Source: Konateibacter massiliensis (lineage in GTDB: Bacteria > Bacillota > Clostridia > Lachnospirales > Lachnospiraceae). Taken from it: a stretch of DNA of 64,000 nt. Positions within the stretch are counted from its first letter, which is position 1. Each line of letters starts with the position of its first letter. The DNA lies in NCBI RefSeq assembly GCF_900184995.1, contig NZ_LT860098.1:687001-751000 (forward strand), given 5' to 3'. A program made the position numbers and the translations under genes. Positions 33,946-43,199 of this stretch are shown here, one piece after another. The notes under the pieces are model-generated. The model did no database searches. It saw only the letters and a program-made list of their open reading frames with translations, and was not told the origin of the DNA.

Positions 33946-35157
33946 CTATTCTATTATCAAATCAGGATTATCAGAAAAATGTTTTAAAATCACGATTGGG
34001 TCCGTGGAGGAAAGATTTTGAATTTTTACACCTTCTTTTGCAGCTTTTTCTGTCACAAAATACTCATCATGAGTCAATTCACCATAACGAATCAATGCAG
34101 GCGATTCTATTTCCCATGTTCCAAATTTTCCGTGTCCTTCCAGACAAATCAAGCCGTATGGTGCCGAATCAACAATCGTTACCGTTTGCCCTGGTAGAAC
34201 CGTTAACCGTTTTGCAGAAACACAATCACACTTATAGCAAATCCACTCCTCAATGTATCCTTCTTTTTTCATGTCTTCTAATGGGCGAACAGGTTTTGGT
34301 ATCATATAATTCTGCTCGTGGAAATCAGGATCTACATTTTTATCCCAATCTATCACATCCAATAAGTAATCATAATTACCCAACTCTTCTTCCGGACAGT
34401 TTTTCCACAATAAATCTTCACCAACAATTTGTCCGTTCATCAGCACTGACTGATACATTGCATATACATCGGAAGCAAATTGCGGTTCATATGTACAAAG
34501 TGAGCCTGGTGCATGTAAAATTCCAGGATCTACCTGAAATCCAGTATCCAGCTGAAGCTTATACGCTCTGGAAAGTCCCAGTATATCATTATCGCCCTTT
34601 TTAAACTGCTGTAACTTATCAAGCACTTGCTCTTTCGTTGTCTCAGGATTAAACCCAAAAAAGGTAAACGGAAATTCTCCGCCATGATTATTCAACTGCG
34701 CCGGAAAGAAATACATTTCCGGTTTTCCATCTGCTCCTACACGGGCAGCATGTTCCTGCCTGTGGTGTATATGATGAGGAAGAGGCCCTGCGTTATCAAA
34801 AAACTTGGAAAACATTGCCCAGCGATGATATTTCTCCCAAAGAACAGAACCGATAATCTCTTCTCCCATAAGTTCAATTGCATCTCTGAGTAGTATTTTC
34901 TCTGTTCCTTCCTCATCCACTACAATATAACTTAGTCCTTCATCCTCCGGTGTTCCTGGTCCGTTTTCAGCCCATGTAGTGGAAGAAAGCCAACGTTCAT
35001 CAATGCCTCCCCTCTGCCCTAACACAAAATAATCATCGGGATGCAGCTTAATTCTCTTTCCAGGACGACAAAATGAACGTGGTACCCATGTCGGTGCCAG
35101 TCTAAAAATGCCTCCCCCATTCTCCAGTGCTTTTTCTACCAATTCCTTTTGTTTCAT
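33946..35157 (-). CDS. Bicupin protein A, putative sugar (L-lyxose/L-pentose) isomerase-like
   Basis: 403 residues, paralogous to the protein at 39203-40507. A first cupin region holds PHHIHHRQEHA (about 128-138), KPEMYFFPAQLNNHGGEFPF and GILHAPGSLCTYEPQ (about 222-236). A second, C-terminal cupin-like barrel has LTVLPGQTVTIVDSAPYGLICLEGHGKFG. Residues shared by both paralogues (HHxH....E, Glu of KPE.YFFP, LNNH, I.HAP.S) look like a 3-His/1-Glu metal site of the type used by phosphomannose and D-lyxose isomerases. Function is unproven. The operon lacks any recognised aldose-ketose isomerase, which makes this role plausible. SD AAAGGAGC. Confidence 0.6.
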   Translation of the reverse strand: MKQKELVEKALENGGGIFRLAPTWVPRSFCRPGKRIKLHPDDYFVLGQRGGIDERWLSSTTWAENGPGTPEDEGLSYIVVDEEGTEKILLRDAIELMGEEIIGSVLWEKYHRWAMFSKFFDNAGPLPHHIHHRQEHAARVGADGKPEMYFFPAQLNNHGGEFPFTFFGFNPETTKEQVLDKLQQFKKGDNDILGLSRAYKLQLDTGFQVDPGILHAPGSLCTYEPQFASDVYAMYQSVLMNGQIVGEDLLWKNCPEEELGNYDYLLDVIDWDKNVDPDFHEQNYMIPKPVRPLEDMKKEGYIEEWICYKCDCVSAKRLTVLPGQTVTIVDSAPYGLICLEGHGKFGTWEIESPALIRYGELTHDEYFVTEKAAKEGVKIQNLSSTDPIVILKHFSDNPDLIIE

Positions 35158-35225
35158 ATTCTATAGCTCCTTTCTTCAAGTATTACTTGGCATATTTCAT
35201 ACCATTTTCTGGTTTCTTTCAATCA

Positions 35226-35720
35226 TTAAGGATGTTCATAAAGGTATGCAGGTACATCTTTACAGCTTAAATATTCTCGCAAACAATCCACAATATATTC
35301 ATGATCTTCAATATGATACAGGTTGGAGGCAATAACTGCTCCAACTGTAACGCTTACGCCTTCGATTCGTATAGGAAAACCTCCTCCACACAATGCATAT
35401 TCCTCATTTTTCAACCCGTGAGTTTCTGTGGCGGTACCATCCGCTTCCCATAATAATGCAGATAATAGTGAACTTCTTTCCATTAATTTGACTGTATTAA
35501 ATTTTCGTTCCATCCATTTTTGATTCAACAGATTCGTTCCATCCGGGCAATACTGAAACACAATGCATCCGCTGTTCATACGAATGGAAACAGCAATTGT
35601 TTTTTTCTTTTTTTTCGCAAACTCAACCATGAAATTTCCCAATTTGAAGGCTTCCTCATGGTCAAACCTTTTAAATCGGAGCATCTCTTCTTGCTTTTCC
35701 AAAATTTCTAACTGTTCCAT
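35226..35720 (-). CDS. UPF0303/GlcG-HbpS-fold protein
   Basis: 164 residues, a GlcG/HbpS (heme-degrading-domain) fold of the UPF0303 group. RFKRFDHEEAFKLGNFMVEFAKKK, AVSIRMNSGCIVFQYCPDGTN, ERKFNTVKLMERSSLLSALLW and GGGFPIRIEGVSVTVGAVIASNL are the family blocks. Some relatives bind heme or cobalamin-like ligands; in sugar operons the role is unknown. It lies between the Gfo/Idh oxidoreductase (30 bases) and bicupin A (68 bases). Confidence 0.82.
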   Translation of the reverse strand: MEQLEILEKQEEMLRFKRFDHEEAFKLGNFMVEFAKKKKKTIAVSIRMNSGCIVFQYCPDGTNLLNQKWMERKFNTVKLMERSSLLSALLWEADGTATETHGLKNEEYALCGGGFPIRIEGVSVTVGAVIASNLYHIEDHEYIVDCLREYLSCKDVPAYLYEHP

Positions 35721-35750
35721 TGTCTTCGCACCCTTCTATTCCAATCATGA

Positions 35751-36722
35751 TTATTGTACTTCAGGCACCGTTACACCCCAGGCAGTGCGAATACTATCCA
35801 TAATTTCCATAACCTTAATGGTCTCAGAATGAGATATTTCAGGGCACTCAATTTGACGTTTTTCAATTGCTCTTATACAAGCCTCCACTTCATACTCATA
35901 TCCTGTAATTTGTTCCGGTACTTTTATAAGTTGGATTTCTTTATATTCCGAATTAAATACTCTGATTTCCTCAGGATTATTAATGTTAGTAATTTCAATG
36001 TATCCCTTGGTACCAAATATGGAACCGTTCCTATTTTGTACCGCATAAACATTAGATTGCATCGTTGCCACTTTTCCATGTTCAAAGGTCATTACAATAC
36101 TGTCTACCATATCAACACCATCCTTAAACAATGCCTTGGCTGTAATCTCTGCTTCCTTTTCACCGAATACCATTCTTGCAAAATGAATCAGGTATACTCC
36201 AACATCCAAAAGCGCACCACCTGCCAATTCAGGGTCCCATATACGTTTCACCTCGCTCAATTCATATCCTAAATTTGCAGTAAGGGAGGTCACTTCTCCA
36301 ATAACACCACTTGCAATGACATCATCAATCATTTTGCGGGAAGGCATGTACCTTGTCCAAATAGCCTCTGTTAACAGCAGTTGCTTTTCTTCTGATAACG
36401 TTATAATTTCTTTTGCTTGTTTTGCATTTACGCAGAATGGTTTCTCACAAAGCACATTTTTTCCTGCTTCGAGACACATTTTAGCGCATTTATAATGAAG
36501 CGTATGAGGAACGGCAATATAAACCAAATCTATATTTTCATCCCGTAACATCTCTTCATAGGAACCATAGACCTTAGCAATTCCATGCTCTTGAGCAAAT
36601 ACCTCTGCCTTTTGTATCTCTCTGGATGCAATTGCATATACTTCAATATCTTTCATAGAATTGACGGTATATGCCATTTTACTCGCAATTGCTCCTGCAC
36701 CCATAATCGCCATTTTTATCAT
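35751..36722 (-). CDS. Gfo/Idh/MocA-family NAD(P)-dependent oxidoreductase
   Basis: 323 residues from the ATG at 36722, preceded by GGGAGGAAG. Rossmann motif MAIMGAGAIASKMAYTVN, the family VLCEKPFCVNAKQAKEI with its EKP signature, and the substrate region GALLDVGVYLIHFARMVFG with the catalytic-type Asp/His pair. Members oxidise or reduce sugars, inositols or their acids. Here it might act on a polyol or aldonate form feeding the pathway (for example converting an alditol into L-xylulose), but no residue fixes the substrate. An ATG five codons upstream lies before the SD and is rejected. Confidence 0.9.
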   Translation of the reverse strand: MIKMAIMGAGAIASKMAYTVNSMKDIEVYAIASREIQKAEVFAQEHGIAKVYGSYEEMLRDENIDLVYIAVPHTLHYKCAKMCLEAGKNVLCEKPFCVNAKQAKEIITLSEEKQLLLTEAIWTRYMPSRKMIDDVIASGVIGEVTSLTANLGYELSEVKRIWDPELAGGALLDVGVYLIHFARMVFGEKEAEITAKALFKDGVDMVDSIVMTFEHGKVATMQSNVYAVQNRNGSIFGTKGYIEITNINNPEEIRVFNSEYKEIQLIKVPEQITGYEYEVEACIRAIEKRQIECPEISHSETIKVMEIMDSIRTAWGVTVPEVQ

Positions 36723-36744
36723 TTTTCTTCCTCCCATCTAATCT

Positions 36745-37587
36745 TTAATTTTGTCTGTCAAGAATCTCTCTCATACTTTTATTTGCAAACCGGATATCAT
36801 CCTCCCAATTCGGTTGTCCAACATCCCATAATTCTGTAACATAACGGCGAACACCCATGTTCCATGCTGTGGAAATAAGTCGCTCAAACTCTACATGTCC
36901 ACTGAAAAACGGAACCTCACGAAATATTCCAGGGGACGTCTCTTTCAAATGAAGTGCAATTAATTTTCCCTTTCCCAGTCCCAAATCTTCACATACGTCA
37001 TGTTTATCCAATACTGCCGCATTTGTAATATTTCCTGTATCCGGATATATCTTCAAATATGGTGATTCCACCATACTTACATATTTGACACCTTTTCCTG
37101 TGGTATTCATAAAATTATTTTCCATGGTTTCAAACCCGAGAAGAACCCCTTCTCTCGCTCCAATGTGTGCTGCTTTTTTAACATTTTCTAAAAAATAATG
37201 TTTTGTCTCAACAGTTGACTCACCAAAATAAATATCATATCCAGGAAGCATCACTGTTCTAATCCCTAAATCAGCAGCAAGCTCAATTGATTTTTCCATG
37301 ATTTCCATAGCTTTTTTGCGCACTTCCTCAGATGAGTCACCAAGCGCGTATTTCGTAAGCGCACTAACGCTCATAGAACCAATTGGAAGCCCAATTTCAA
37401 ACGTCGTATCTACAATTTCTCTTCTTTCATCAGCACTCATATAAATGCGATTTATTTTTTCTTCTGATGCATCGATGCTGATTTCCAAGTAATCATATCC
37501 GTTTTCTTTCGTGCATTTCAATTTTTCACGCCAAGTCAGCGTATTTCGCATTGCTTTTTCATAAAGTCCGATTTTATATTTTTTCAC
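36745..37587 (-). CDS. ulaE: L-ribulose/L-xylulose-5-phosphate 3-epimerase (UlaE/SgbU-like)
   Basis: About 280 residues, TIM-barrel xylose-isomerase-like. I prefer the GTG at 37587 (VKKYKIGLYEKAM), seven bases after GAGGAG; ATG frames at 37602 and 37626 would overlap the kinase and lack an SD. IGLYEKAMRNTLTWREKL, YDYLEISIDASEEKI, MLPGYDIYFGE, KIYPDTGNITNA, LHLKETSPGIFREVPFFSGHVEFE and TELWDVGQPNWEDD follow the E. coli UlaE/SgaU family throughout, including its acidic metal ligands. It turns L-xylulose-5-P into L-ribulose-5-P between the kinase and the AraD-like enzyme. Confidence 0.92.
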   Translation of the reverse strand: MKKYKIGLYEKAMRNTLTWREKLKCTKENGYDYLEISIDASEEKINRIYMSADERREIVDTTFEIGLPIGSMSVSALTKYALGDSSEEVRKKAMEIMEKSIELAADLGIRTVMLPGYDIYFGESTVETKHYFLENVKKAAHIGAREGVLLGFETMENNFMNTTGKGVKYVSMVESPYLKIYPDTGNITNAAVLDKHDVCEDLGLGKGKLIALHLKETSPGIFREVPFFSGHVEFERLISTAWNMGVRRYVTELWDVGQPNWEDDIRFANKSMREILDRQN

Positions 37588-37604
37588 AACATTACTCCTC
37601 ATAT

Positions 37605-39119
37605 TTAATTCTTGAAGTGACTCCATGCACCGCCAAGTCCATCAATAACAGCACGATATGTTGCGTACTTTTCTTCGTAAATTTCTTTATATTCTACTCT
37701 TGGAACTATTGTTTTTGTAATGGTAACGGTACGTTTTACTGCATCCTGATAGTCGTTGTAAATCCCCGCAGCTATTCCTGCCGCCATAGCCGCTCCCTGG
37801 GCTCCAATTTCCTTATCTTCAATTACATCAATCGGAATCTGCAATGCATCTGCGAAAATCTGAATCCAGACATCTGAGTTTGCCGCTCCGCCTGATAAAC
37901 TGATGCTTTTAGGCACCTCTCGATTTTTAAGTAATTTTTTTACATGTGTCACATGAGAAAATACAATTCCTTCATATACCGCACGCAGCATATGCTTTTT
38001 ACTATGAAATGCTGTCAGCCCAATAAACGTCCCTTTCGCCAAAGGATCCTCATTTGATCCGTTCAAAAATGGCAAAAAGATAACATTACTATCCTGTGGT
38101 TCAATAGATGACACCCACTCATTGGTGATATCATAGATCGAACCCCGTGCCTCCTTTGCTCCTATCTTCTCATAATTCATTAAATTTTTAATAAACCACT
38201 CCATATTCCCGGCTGAAGTAGGACTGCTTTCTTCTACAAGAAAATATCCCGGGATACAAAAGAAAGAGTTTAAGTCCACCGTTCCATTTGTAACCGGCTC
38301 CTTTTTAATAAACTCATTGATACTCCAAGTCCCCGCAATCATACACATCTTCTCTTCATCCGATAGCCCAGACGCAATTCCGCAAGCATTTACATCAAAC
38401 ATACCTGCGGCAACCGGGATCCCTTCCGGCAAGAGCGTTTTTTCGCTTGCAGCTTTCGTAATATGACCACAAATATCAAAAGAATTTCGCAGCGGTGGGA
38501 GCTTGTCATAGCATTCCTCTATCCCAAAAAGTCTCATTAGCTCTTTATCATGCTGCTTTGTTGTGAAATTTACCAGATTAGAGCCTGAGCAATCTGTGTA
38601 TTCGCTATATGCTTCACCGGTCAGCATGTAGCGGATATAATCTTTTACAGCAAAAATATACTTGGTTGCCTCTAACACCTCTGGTTTGTTTTCTTTAAAC
38701 CAAGCAAGTAAGCTGACCGGCTGCACAGCCAATATTTCTTGGAATGTCATTTCATATACTTTTTCATTTGTACCATTCTGGTACCATCTTTCTACCTGTG
38801 CCCATGCGCGTGTATCCGTAGAAACAATGCCGTTATACGATGGCTTCCCATCATAACCAACCATGTATAATCCCTTTCCATGTCCTGAAAAAGATACCCC
38901 CGCAATATCCTCGGGATTAATTTCGCTCTTTTCAATTGCTTTTCTTATCGCCGCAACATTCACATCCCACAGCTCATCCATATTTCTCTCTGTATAACCA
39001 GATTTTGGCGTAATTGTCACCGTTGGCTCACTTGCGACAGAAATCTGCTTTCCGTTTTCATCGAATATTGCCACCTTTGAAAATGTTCCTCCATTATCAA
39101 TTCCCATCAAATATTTCAT
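37605..39119 (-). CDS. lyxK: FGGY carbohydrate kinase, L-xylulose kinase (LyxK)-like
   Basis: 504 residues. Phosphate-binding MGIDNGGTFSKVAIFD, VSFSGHGKGLYMVGYDGKP, the FGGY-type AGMFDVNACGIASGL with its catalytic Asp, GTWSINEF, and C-terminal SGGAANSDVWIQIFADALQIPIDVIED..GAQGAAMAAG are present. The N-terminal half follows the LyxK pattern better than xylulokinase: GYTERNMDELW, SGHGKG, STDTRA, QPVSLLAWFKE. It phosphorylates L-xylulose, the substrate needed by the following UlaE-like enzyme. Its coding frame meets that gene directly. An upstream hairpin (39162-39194) separates it from bicupin B. Confidence 0.85.
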   Translation of the reverse strand: MKYLMGIDNGGTFSKVAIFDENGKQISVASEPTVTITPKSGYTERNMDELWDVNVAAIRKAIEKSEINPEDIAGVSFSGHGKGLYMVGYDGKPSYNGIVSTDTRAWAQVERWYQNGTNEKVYEMTFQEILAVQPVSLLAWFKENKPEVLEATKYIFAVKDYIRYMLTGEAYSEYTDCSGSNLVNFTTKQHDKELMRLFGIEECYDKLPPLRNSFDICGHITKAASEKTLLPEGIPVAAGMFDVNACGIASGLSDEEKMCMIAGTWSINEFIKKEPVTNGTVDLNSFFCIPGYFLVEESSPTSAGNMEWFIKNLMNYEKIGAKEARGSIYDITNEWVSSIEPQDSNVIFLPFLNGSNEDPLAKGTFIGLTAFHSKKHMLRAVYEGIVFSHVTHVKKLLKNREVPKSISLSGGAANSDVWIQIFADALQIPIDVIEDKEIGAQGAAMAAGIAAGIYNDYQDAVKRTVTITKTIVPRVEYKEIYEEKYATYRAVIDGLGGAWSHFKN

Positions 39120-39161
39120 GCTTTGTCCTTTCCGCTCCTTAAGATGAAATCAGCTTTTTAC

Positions 39162-39194
39162 AAAGTCCGGAATAGCTTTTGTACTCCGGACTTT
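39162..39194 (-). terminator. Intercistronic hairpin between bicupin B and lyxK
   Basis: AAAGTCCGGA and TCCGGACTTT form a perfect 10-bp stem with a 13-base loop; no U-run follows on the minus strand, so it is more likely an RNA-processing or stability element than a full terminator. Confidence 0.6.
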
Positions 39195-39202
39195 CCTTTG
39201 GA

Positions 39203-40507
39203 TTAATTTTCTGATACCTCCGTCGGAACACCCGGACAATTTGGTCCAAAATGCTTCAGAAGAACCAAAGGCTCAACTTGACTTAAGTTTGTAATTGTAA
39301 TGCCCTCTGTTGCTGCCTTTTCAGATACAAAAAACTCATCTGTGCTCTGCTGTCCAAAATGAAGAAGAGTAGCAGCCTCACAGTCATAAACTCCAAATTT
39401 GCCGTGTCCCTGCACAAAGATACAGCCATATGCAGCGCCGTCCTTAATCGTAACTGTTTGTCCCGGATTGATTGTCAATTCTTTTGCCGATATATATGGA
39501 TTCGCATATGTGATCCACTTTTGTGTGTATTCCTTGGTCTCCGTTTCAATCAAAGGTTTGCGGAAATAATGTTTTCTGTAATGCGGATCCACATTTTTTT
39601 CCCAATCCAAAAGATTAAACACCGCATCAACACCATTGTCATCAGCTTCACATTCCTCATTAAGCATTTCATAAGGATAGATTTCTCCTGATACAATGTT
39701 TTCGTAAACTGAATTTACATCTGAATTCCACTGCGGTTCGTATGTAAGAACCGATGCCGGTGCGTGAATCACTCCTGCCGGTGTATACCATCCCGTTCCC
39801 AGCTCAATTCTGTAAGCCCTTGAAATATCTGTTATTCTTGTATCATCATCCGCAAAACGGCGAATTCTTTCCTTCACTTCTTCCGGTTGAATATCCGGAT
39901 CAAATCCAAAATATGTATAATTTGCTTCTCCCAGATGATTATTTAGCTGTTTTGGAAAATAGTAACATTCTGGTTTTCCAAGTTTTCCTACTTTGGCTGC
40001 ATCTTCAAATGTTAAATGCAAATGATGGAATAATGGATTCTCGTTATCAAAATACTTGGAGTACATCGGCCAGCCATTGTATTTCTCCATGAGCTCTTTT
40101 CCCACTAAATCTTCGCCCAGAACTTTAACTGCTGTTCTCAAAGAAAATTTTTCATCAGAGTTATAGTCCACGCATACATACGCCATACCTTCATCTGCTT
40201 TTGCAAGTACACCATTTTGGGCTGCAATTGTTGAGGCAAACCATCTTTCAGTAATAGACCCTCTTTCCATACCAAATGCAAAATAATCATCCGGATGAAG
40301 TTTTAGTCTGTGACCTGCTTTTCCAAATCTTCTCGGAACAAAAGCCGGAAAGAGACGTAATACCCCTTCTCCTTTTTCAAAGGTACTCTTAACAACCGCT
40401 TCATCCTCTGTTGCATCTGAAACAACCAAATTTCCGGTTGCTTTTGCCTCTGCAAGTCTTGCATCCAGCTCATCTCCTGCTTTTATTGTCAATTCTTTTT
40501 CTGTCAT
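39203..40507 (-). CDS. Bicupin protein B, paralogue of protein A
   Basis: 434 residues from the ATG at 40507, eight bases after AAAGGA. An N-terminal stretch of about 40 residues (TIKAGDELDARLAEAKATGN) is absent from protein A; thereafter the two align end to end, estimated at 40-45% identity by eye. Shared motifs: LKLHPDDYF, HHLHLTFEDA, KPECYYFPKQLNNHLGE, GVIHAPASVLTYEPQWNSDV, LTINPGQTVTIKDGAAYG, GHGKFG, DEFFVSEKAA. The duplicate set inside one operon suggests a heteromer or two related substrates, such as different anomers or aldopentoses. Function is inferred only. Confidence 0.6.
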   Translation of the reverse strand: MTEKELTIKAGDELDARLAEAKATGNLVVSDATEDEAVVKSTFEKGEGVLRLFPAFVPRRFGKAGHRLKLHPDDYFAFGMERGSITERWFASTIAAQNGVLAKADEGMAYVCVDYNSDEKFSLRTAVKVLGEDLVGKELMEKYNGWPMYSKYFDNENPLFHHLHLTFEDAAKVGKLGKPECYYFPKQLNNHLGEANYTYFGFDPDIQPEEVKERIRRFADDDTRITDISRAYRIELGTGWYTPAGVIHAPASVLTYEPQWNSDVNSVYENIVSGEIYPYEMLNEECEADDNGVDAVFNLLDWEKNVDPHYRKHYFRKPLIETETKEYTQKWITYANPYISAKELTINPGQTVTIKDGAAYGCIFVQGHGKFGVYDCEAATLLHFGQQSTDEFFVSEKAATEGITITNLSQVEPLVLLKHFGPNCPGVPTEVSEN

Positions 40508-40547
40508 ATCCATATTCCTTTCTTTCGCTGCACTTAACAACTCTTTG

Positions 40548-41600
40548 TTAAAATCTTTGTTTTATCGCTTCAAACTCTTCGTGACTATTTAATATACAAA
40601 ACGTAATGGTGTGTTCCATACATTCGCCAGGATTAATGTATTTCATGGATCCATTCAGGGTGGCGTCCTCAATTCCGTCAATCGTAGAATTACACGGCTC
40701 TAATCCCATTACATAATCGCCTGCGCCCATCATTTTCCACTGCATAAAATGATCTAGAGAATTTGTATCAAATTCAATTGCCACTCCCATATTCAATTCT
40801 TTATTAAAAACTGCTACTGCCGTCATTTTTTGCTCATCACTTTTTAATGTGTGATAATAGCACATTTCCTCATAATTCGGATCAGGAAGCTGGGCCTTCA
40901 TCCAGTCCTTAATTCCTTCTTTTGCATGAGCATTTCTGGCTTTTATTTCCTTTGACGGAATAAATATCTCGCTTTCTGAAGTCAAAATAGGATATCCAAT
41001 ATTACAGTGATAAAGAATCATATGACGCGCTTTTTTATATCCTTCATTTACCACTCTGTCTTTAATTGTAATTTTTCTCTCTTTATAGCCACATTTTATT
41101 TCTCTTTTAAGCGCCAGCTTATCTCCAAAAACAATTGCATCTCTGACTGTACCGGTTATCTTTACATAAGGGTTATCTTCCTCGTCCTCTATCACATACG
41201 TGACATCCTCTGCCGGGGTGTGGGAAGCATTTCCATGAAGACCATATTTATTTCCTTCATATTCACATGGCGCCCCTGCTATTTTTAGTCCGCAGGTTGT
41301 CATAAATCCCGCTGTAAAGCTCTTAAGAAATCCCAGGCCCTTGTCATCAAAGTACTCAGGAGATACTATTCCGCAAGGAGATATAAATCCAAAGTTTTCT
41401 CCCAAAAAATCAAGGTTTGTAATATCCAGTCCACGACTTACATTCACCTCAAAATGTATTCCAGAACGATTTTGAACATCAATCATCGTCACACCATTGG
41501 CCTTACCATCTTGAAGTTGAATTTTCTTTGCTCTAATTAATTGGTCTCTATGACCAACATATTTTTTTTCTTCTTTATAGTTCATAATCGTTAAACACAT
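40548..41600 (-). CDS. DUF4432 aldose-1-epimerase-like protein
   Basis: 350 residues of the galactose-mutarotase beta-supersandwich, DUF4432 branch. FEVNVSRGLDITNLDFLGENFGFISPCG, the FTAGFMTTCGL segment, YGLHGNASHTPAEDV and RHMILYHCNIGYPIL carry the conserved His and Glu positions. Members may epimerise the C1 anomer of sugars. Its start at 41600 (AGAAAGG three bases before) overlaps the end of the mutarotase gene by ten bases, so they are coupled; an in-frame ATG at 41585 is possible. Both neighbours handle anomers, matching an aldose substrate for the operon. Confidence 0.85.
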   Translation of the reverse strand: MCLTIMNYKEEKKYVGHRDQLIRAKKIQLQDGKANGVTMIDVQNRSGIHFEVNVSRGLDITNLDFLGENFGFISPCGIVSPEYFDDKGLGFLKSFTAGFMTTCGLKIAGAPCEYEGNKYGLHGNASHTPAEDVTYVIEDEEDNPYVKITGTVRDAIVFGDKLALKREIKCGYKERKITIKDRVVNEGYKKARHMILYHCNIGYPILTSESEIFIPSKEIKARNAHAKEGIKDWMKAQLPDPNYEEMCYYHTLKSDEQKMTAVAVFNKELNMGVAIEFDTNSLDHFMQWKMMGAGDYVMGLEPCNSTIDGIEDATLNGSMKYINPGECMEHTITFCILNSHEEFEAIKQRF

Positions 41601-42022
41601 ACACCTTTCTGCAAAATAATATTGCCATAACGTGATGTATCTCCTGTTTGAATTACTACATATGCTTTTTCAGCCTCTTCATAAAATTTCAATCTTTCCA
41701 GATAAACAAACTCCTTGAATGCCTTATCCGTATCATACTGTTTAAGAAGCTTTTTATAAGTTTCCCAAATAGTAACTTCTGGCTCATGCGGCAGCTTTTC
41801 CATTAAACGTACAGAATTATCTACAAAATAATCCAAGGGATAAAACGGAAGAATGGCTTCTAACAATTCAGGTATCTCTACACTGTCCATGCGAACAACA
41901 CGTTTTGCATGAGCCGTTCCCGGAAACCCCGCATCTGCAATCACGATATAATCGGAGTGACCCATTTCCATCATGTATTTCACCAAATCCGGAGGAAGAA
42001 TTTTCGGTATTTTTTTCAACAT
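41591..42022 (-). CDS. RbsD/FucU-family sugar mutarotase
   Basis: 143 residues from the ATG at 42022 after AGAAGGTG; an upstream in-frame ATG lies inside a hairpin and is rejected. LKKIPKILPPDLVKYMMEMGHSDYIVIADAGFPG with the catalytic His and Asp, plus VRMDSVEIPELLEAILPFYPLD, identify the family; the FucU branch fits its length and the VVRMDS motif. It interconverts alpha and beta anomers or pyranose forms. Its position right after the binding protein suggests it prepares the imported sugar for the isomerase or kinase. Confidence 0.92.
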   Translation of the reverse strand: MLKKIPKILPPDLVKYMMEMGHSDYIVIADAGFPGTAHAKRVVRMDSVEIPELLEAILPFYPLDYFVDNSVRLMEKLPHEPEVTIWETYKKLLKQYDTDKAFKEFVYLERLKFYEEAEKAYVVIQTGDTSRYGNIILQKGVCV

Positions 42023-42044
42023 ATTTACACCTTCTTTGTCAATA

Positions 42045-42069
42045 AAAGGTATCATCGAGTGATACCTTT
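42045..42069 (-). terminator. Intercistronic hairpin after the binding-protein gene
   Basis: AAAGGTATCA and TGATACCTTT make a perfect 10-bp stem with a five-base loop followed by TTTTATT on the minus strand: a leaky terminator that could keep binding-protein mRNA more abundant than the downstream catabolic part. Confidence 0.7.
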
Positions 42070-42101
42070 ATATTGTTGTGAGTTTTTATTTTAAAATAAA
42101 A

Positions 42102-43133
42102 TTATTTTGAAATTGCTTCCACTCCACCTGTAAGGTAAGCATCTACATTATCTTTTGTGATTGCTTGGAAAGGAATACGTGTATCTGCTTCATAGTCTTC
42201 TCCTTTTACAATCTTAATCGCTACATCAACAGCTCCAGCTCCCTGTCCTGATGAATCCTGGAGTACAGAAACTCCTTGCTCTCCATTTTTAACTGCTTGA
42301 ACCGCATCATCAAGTCCATCAACGCCACCGATTACAACGTCAGTTCTTCCTGCTGCTTTACAAGCTGAAAGTGCACCTAAAGCCATATCATCATTTTCAC
42401 ACACAATACCTTTAAGCTCATCGCCATATGTAGTTAACCAGTCCTCTGTAAGTGCCATTGCCTCATCACGTTTCCAGTTAGCTGTCTGTACTGAAAGCAC
42501 CTCGAAATTGTCAAGCATTCCGACTTTCTCAAATCCAGCGTAACGACCAACCTGTCCCGACTGTCCCATAGGTCCTTCAATAATACAAATCTTTGATCCT
42601 TTTTCAAGGTTTTCATTGAACCATGTTCCAAGAATTTCACCCGATTCTTGATCTGTACATCCTACAAATGCAGTATAGTCCTTGTCGGCAATATCACCAT
42701 TGCAAATAACAATCGGAATTCCTGCTTCTTTTGCCATAGATACTACCGGCGCACTTCCCTCAACATCCTGCGGAATAACAATCAGTACATCAAGGTTTTG
42801 AGCAATCAATGTTTCAACATCACTAATCTGTTTGTTGACATCTCCTTGTGCATCAGCCATTACAAGCTTTACACCGCTTGCATCTGCCTCAGCCTGTGCT
42901 GCATCTGCGATAGCTTTAACAAACATATCTGAATTTGTTTTTGAGGAAAATCCAATTGTAATTTGATCTCCTGAAGCCTCGTCTGTTGTTTTCTCTGCTG
43001 TCGTTGAATCCGTGTTTTCTGCTGTTGCTGAATCTGTGTTTCCTGTTGTTGCTGAATCTGTGCTTCCGCATCCTACTACCATTGACATAACCATAGCTGT
43101 TGCTAACAATGCTCCTAATACCCTCTTTTTCAT
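42102..43133 (-). CDS. Sugar ABC transporter substrate-binding lipoprotein (RbsB-like)
   Basis: 343 residues. Lipoprotein signal KKRVLGALLATAMVMSMVVGC with acceptor Cys near residue 22. A low-complexity linker repeats TDSAT/TAENTDS (about 24-55). The mature part is a Peripla_BP_4 (ribose-type) fold: ITIGFSSKTNSDMFVKAIADAA, VIVIPQDVEGSAPV, and ALGALSACKAAGRTDVVIGGVDG. It captures the sugar outside the membrane for the permease and ATPase encoded upstream. SD AGGAGG. Confidence 0.94.
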   Translation of the reverse strand: MKKRVLGALLATAMVMSMVVGCGSTDSATTGNTDSATAENTDSTTAEKTTDEASGDQITIGFSSKTNSDMFVKAIADAAQAEADASGVKLVMADAQGDVNKQISDVETLIAQNLDVLIVIPQDVEGSAPVVSMAKEAGIPIVICNGDIADKDYTAFVGCTDQESGEILGTWFNENLEKGSKICIIEGPMGQSGQVGRYAGFEKVGMLDNFEVLSVQTANWKRDEAMALTEDWLTTYGDELKGIVCENDDMALGALSACKAAGRTDVVIGGVDGLDDAVQAVKNGEQGVSVLQDSSGQGAGAVDVAIKIVKGEDYEADTRIPFQAITKDNVDAYLTGGVEAISK

Positions 43134-43199
43134 TTTGTAAATCCTCCTTTAATTTGTTTGGTGTTTTATGTTTAATATCATGTTGATATTAAAGCCACT

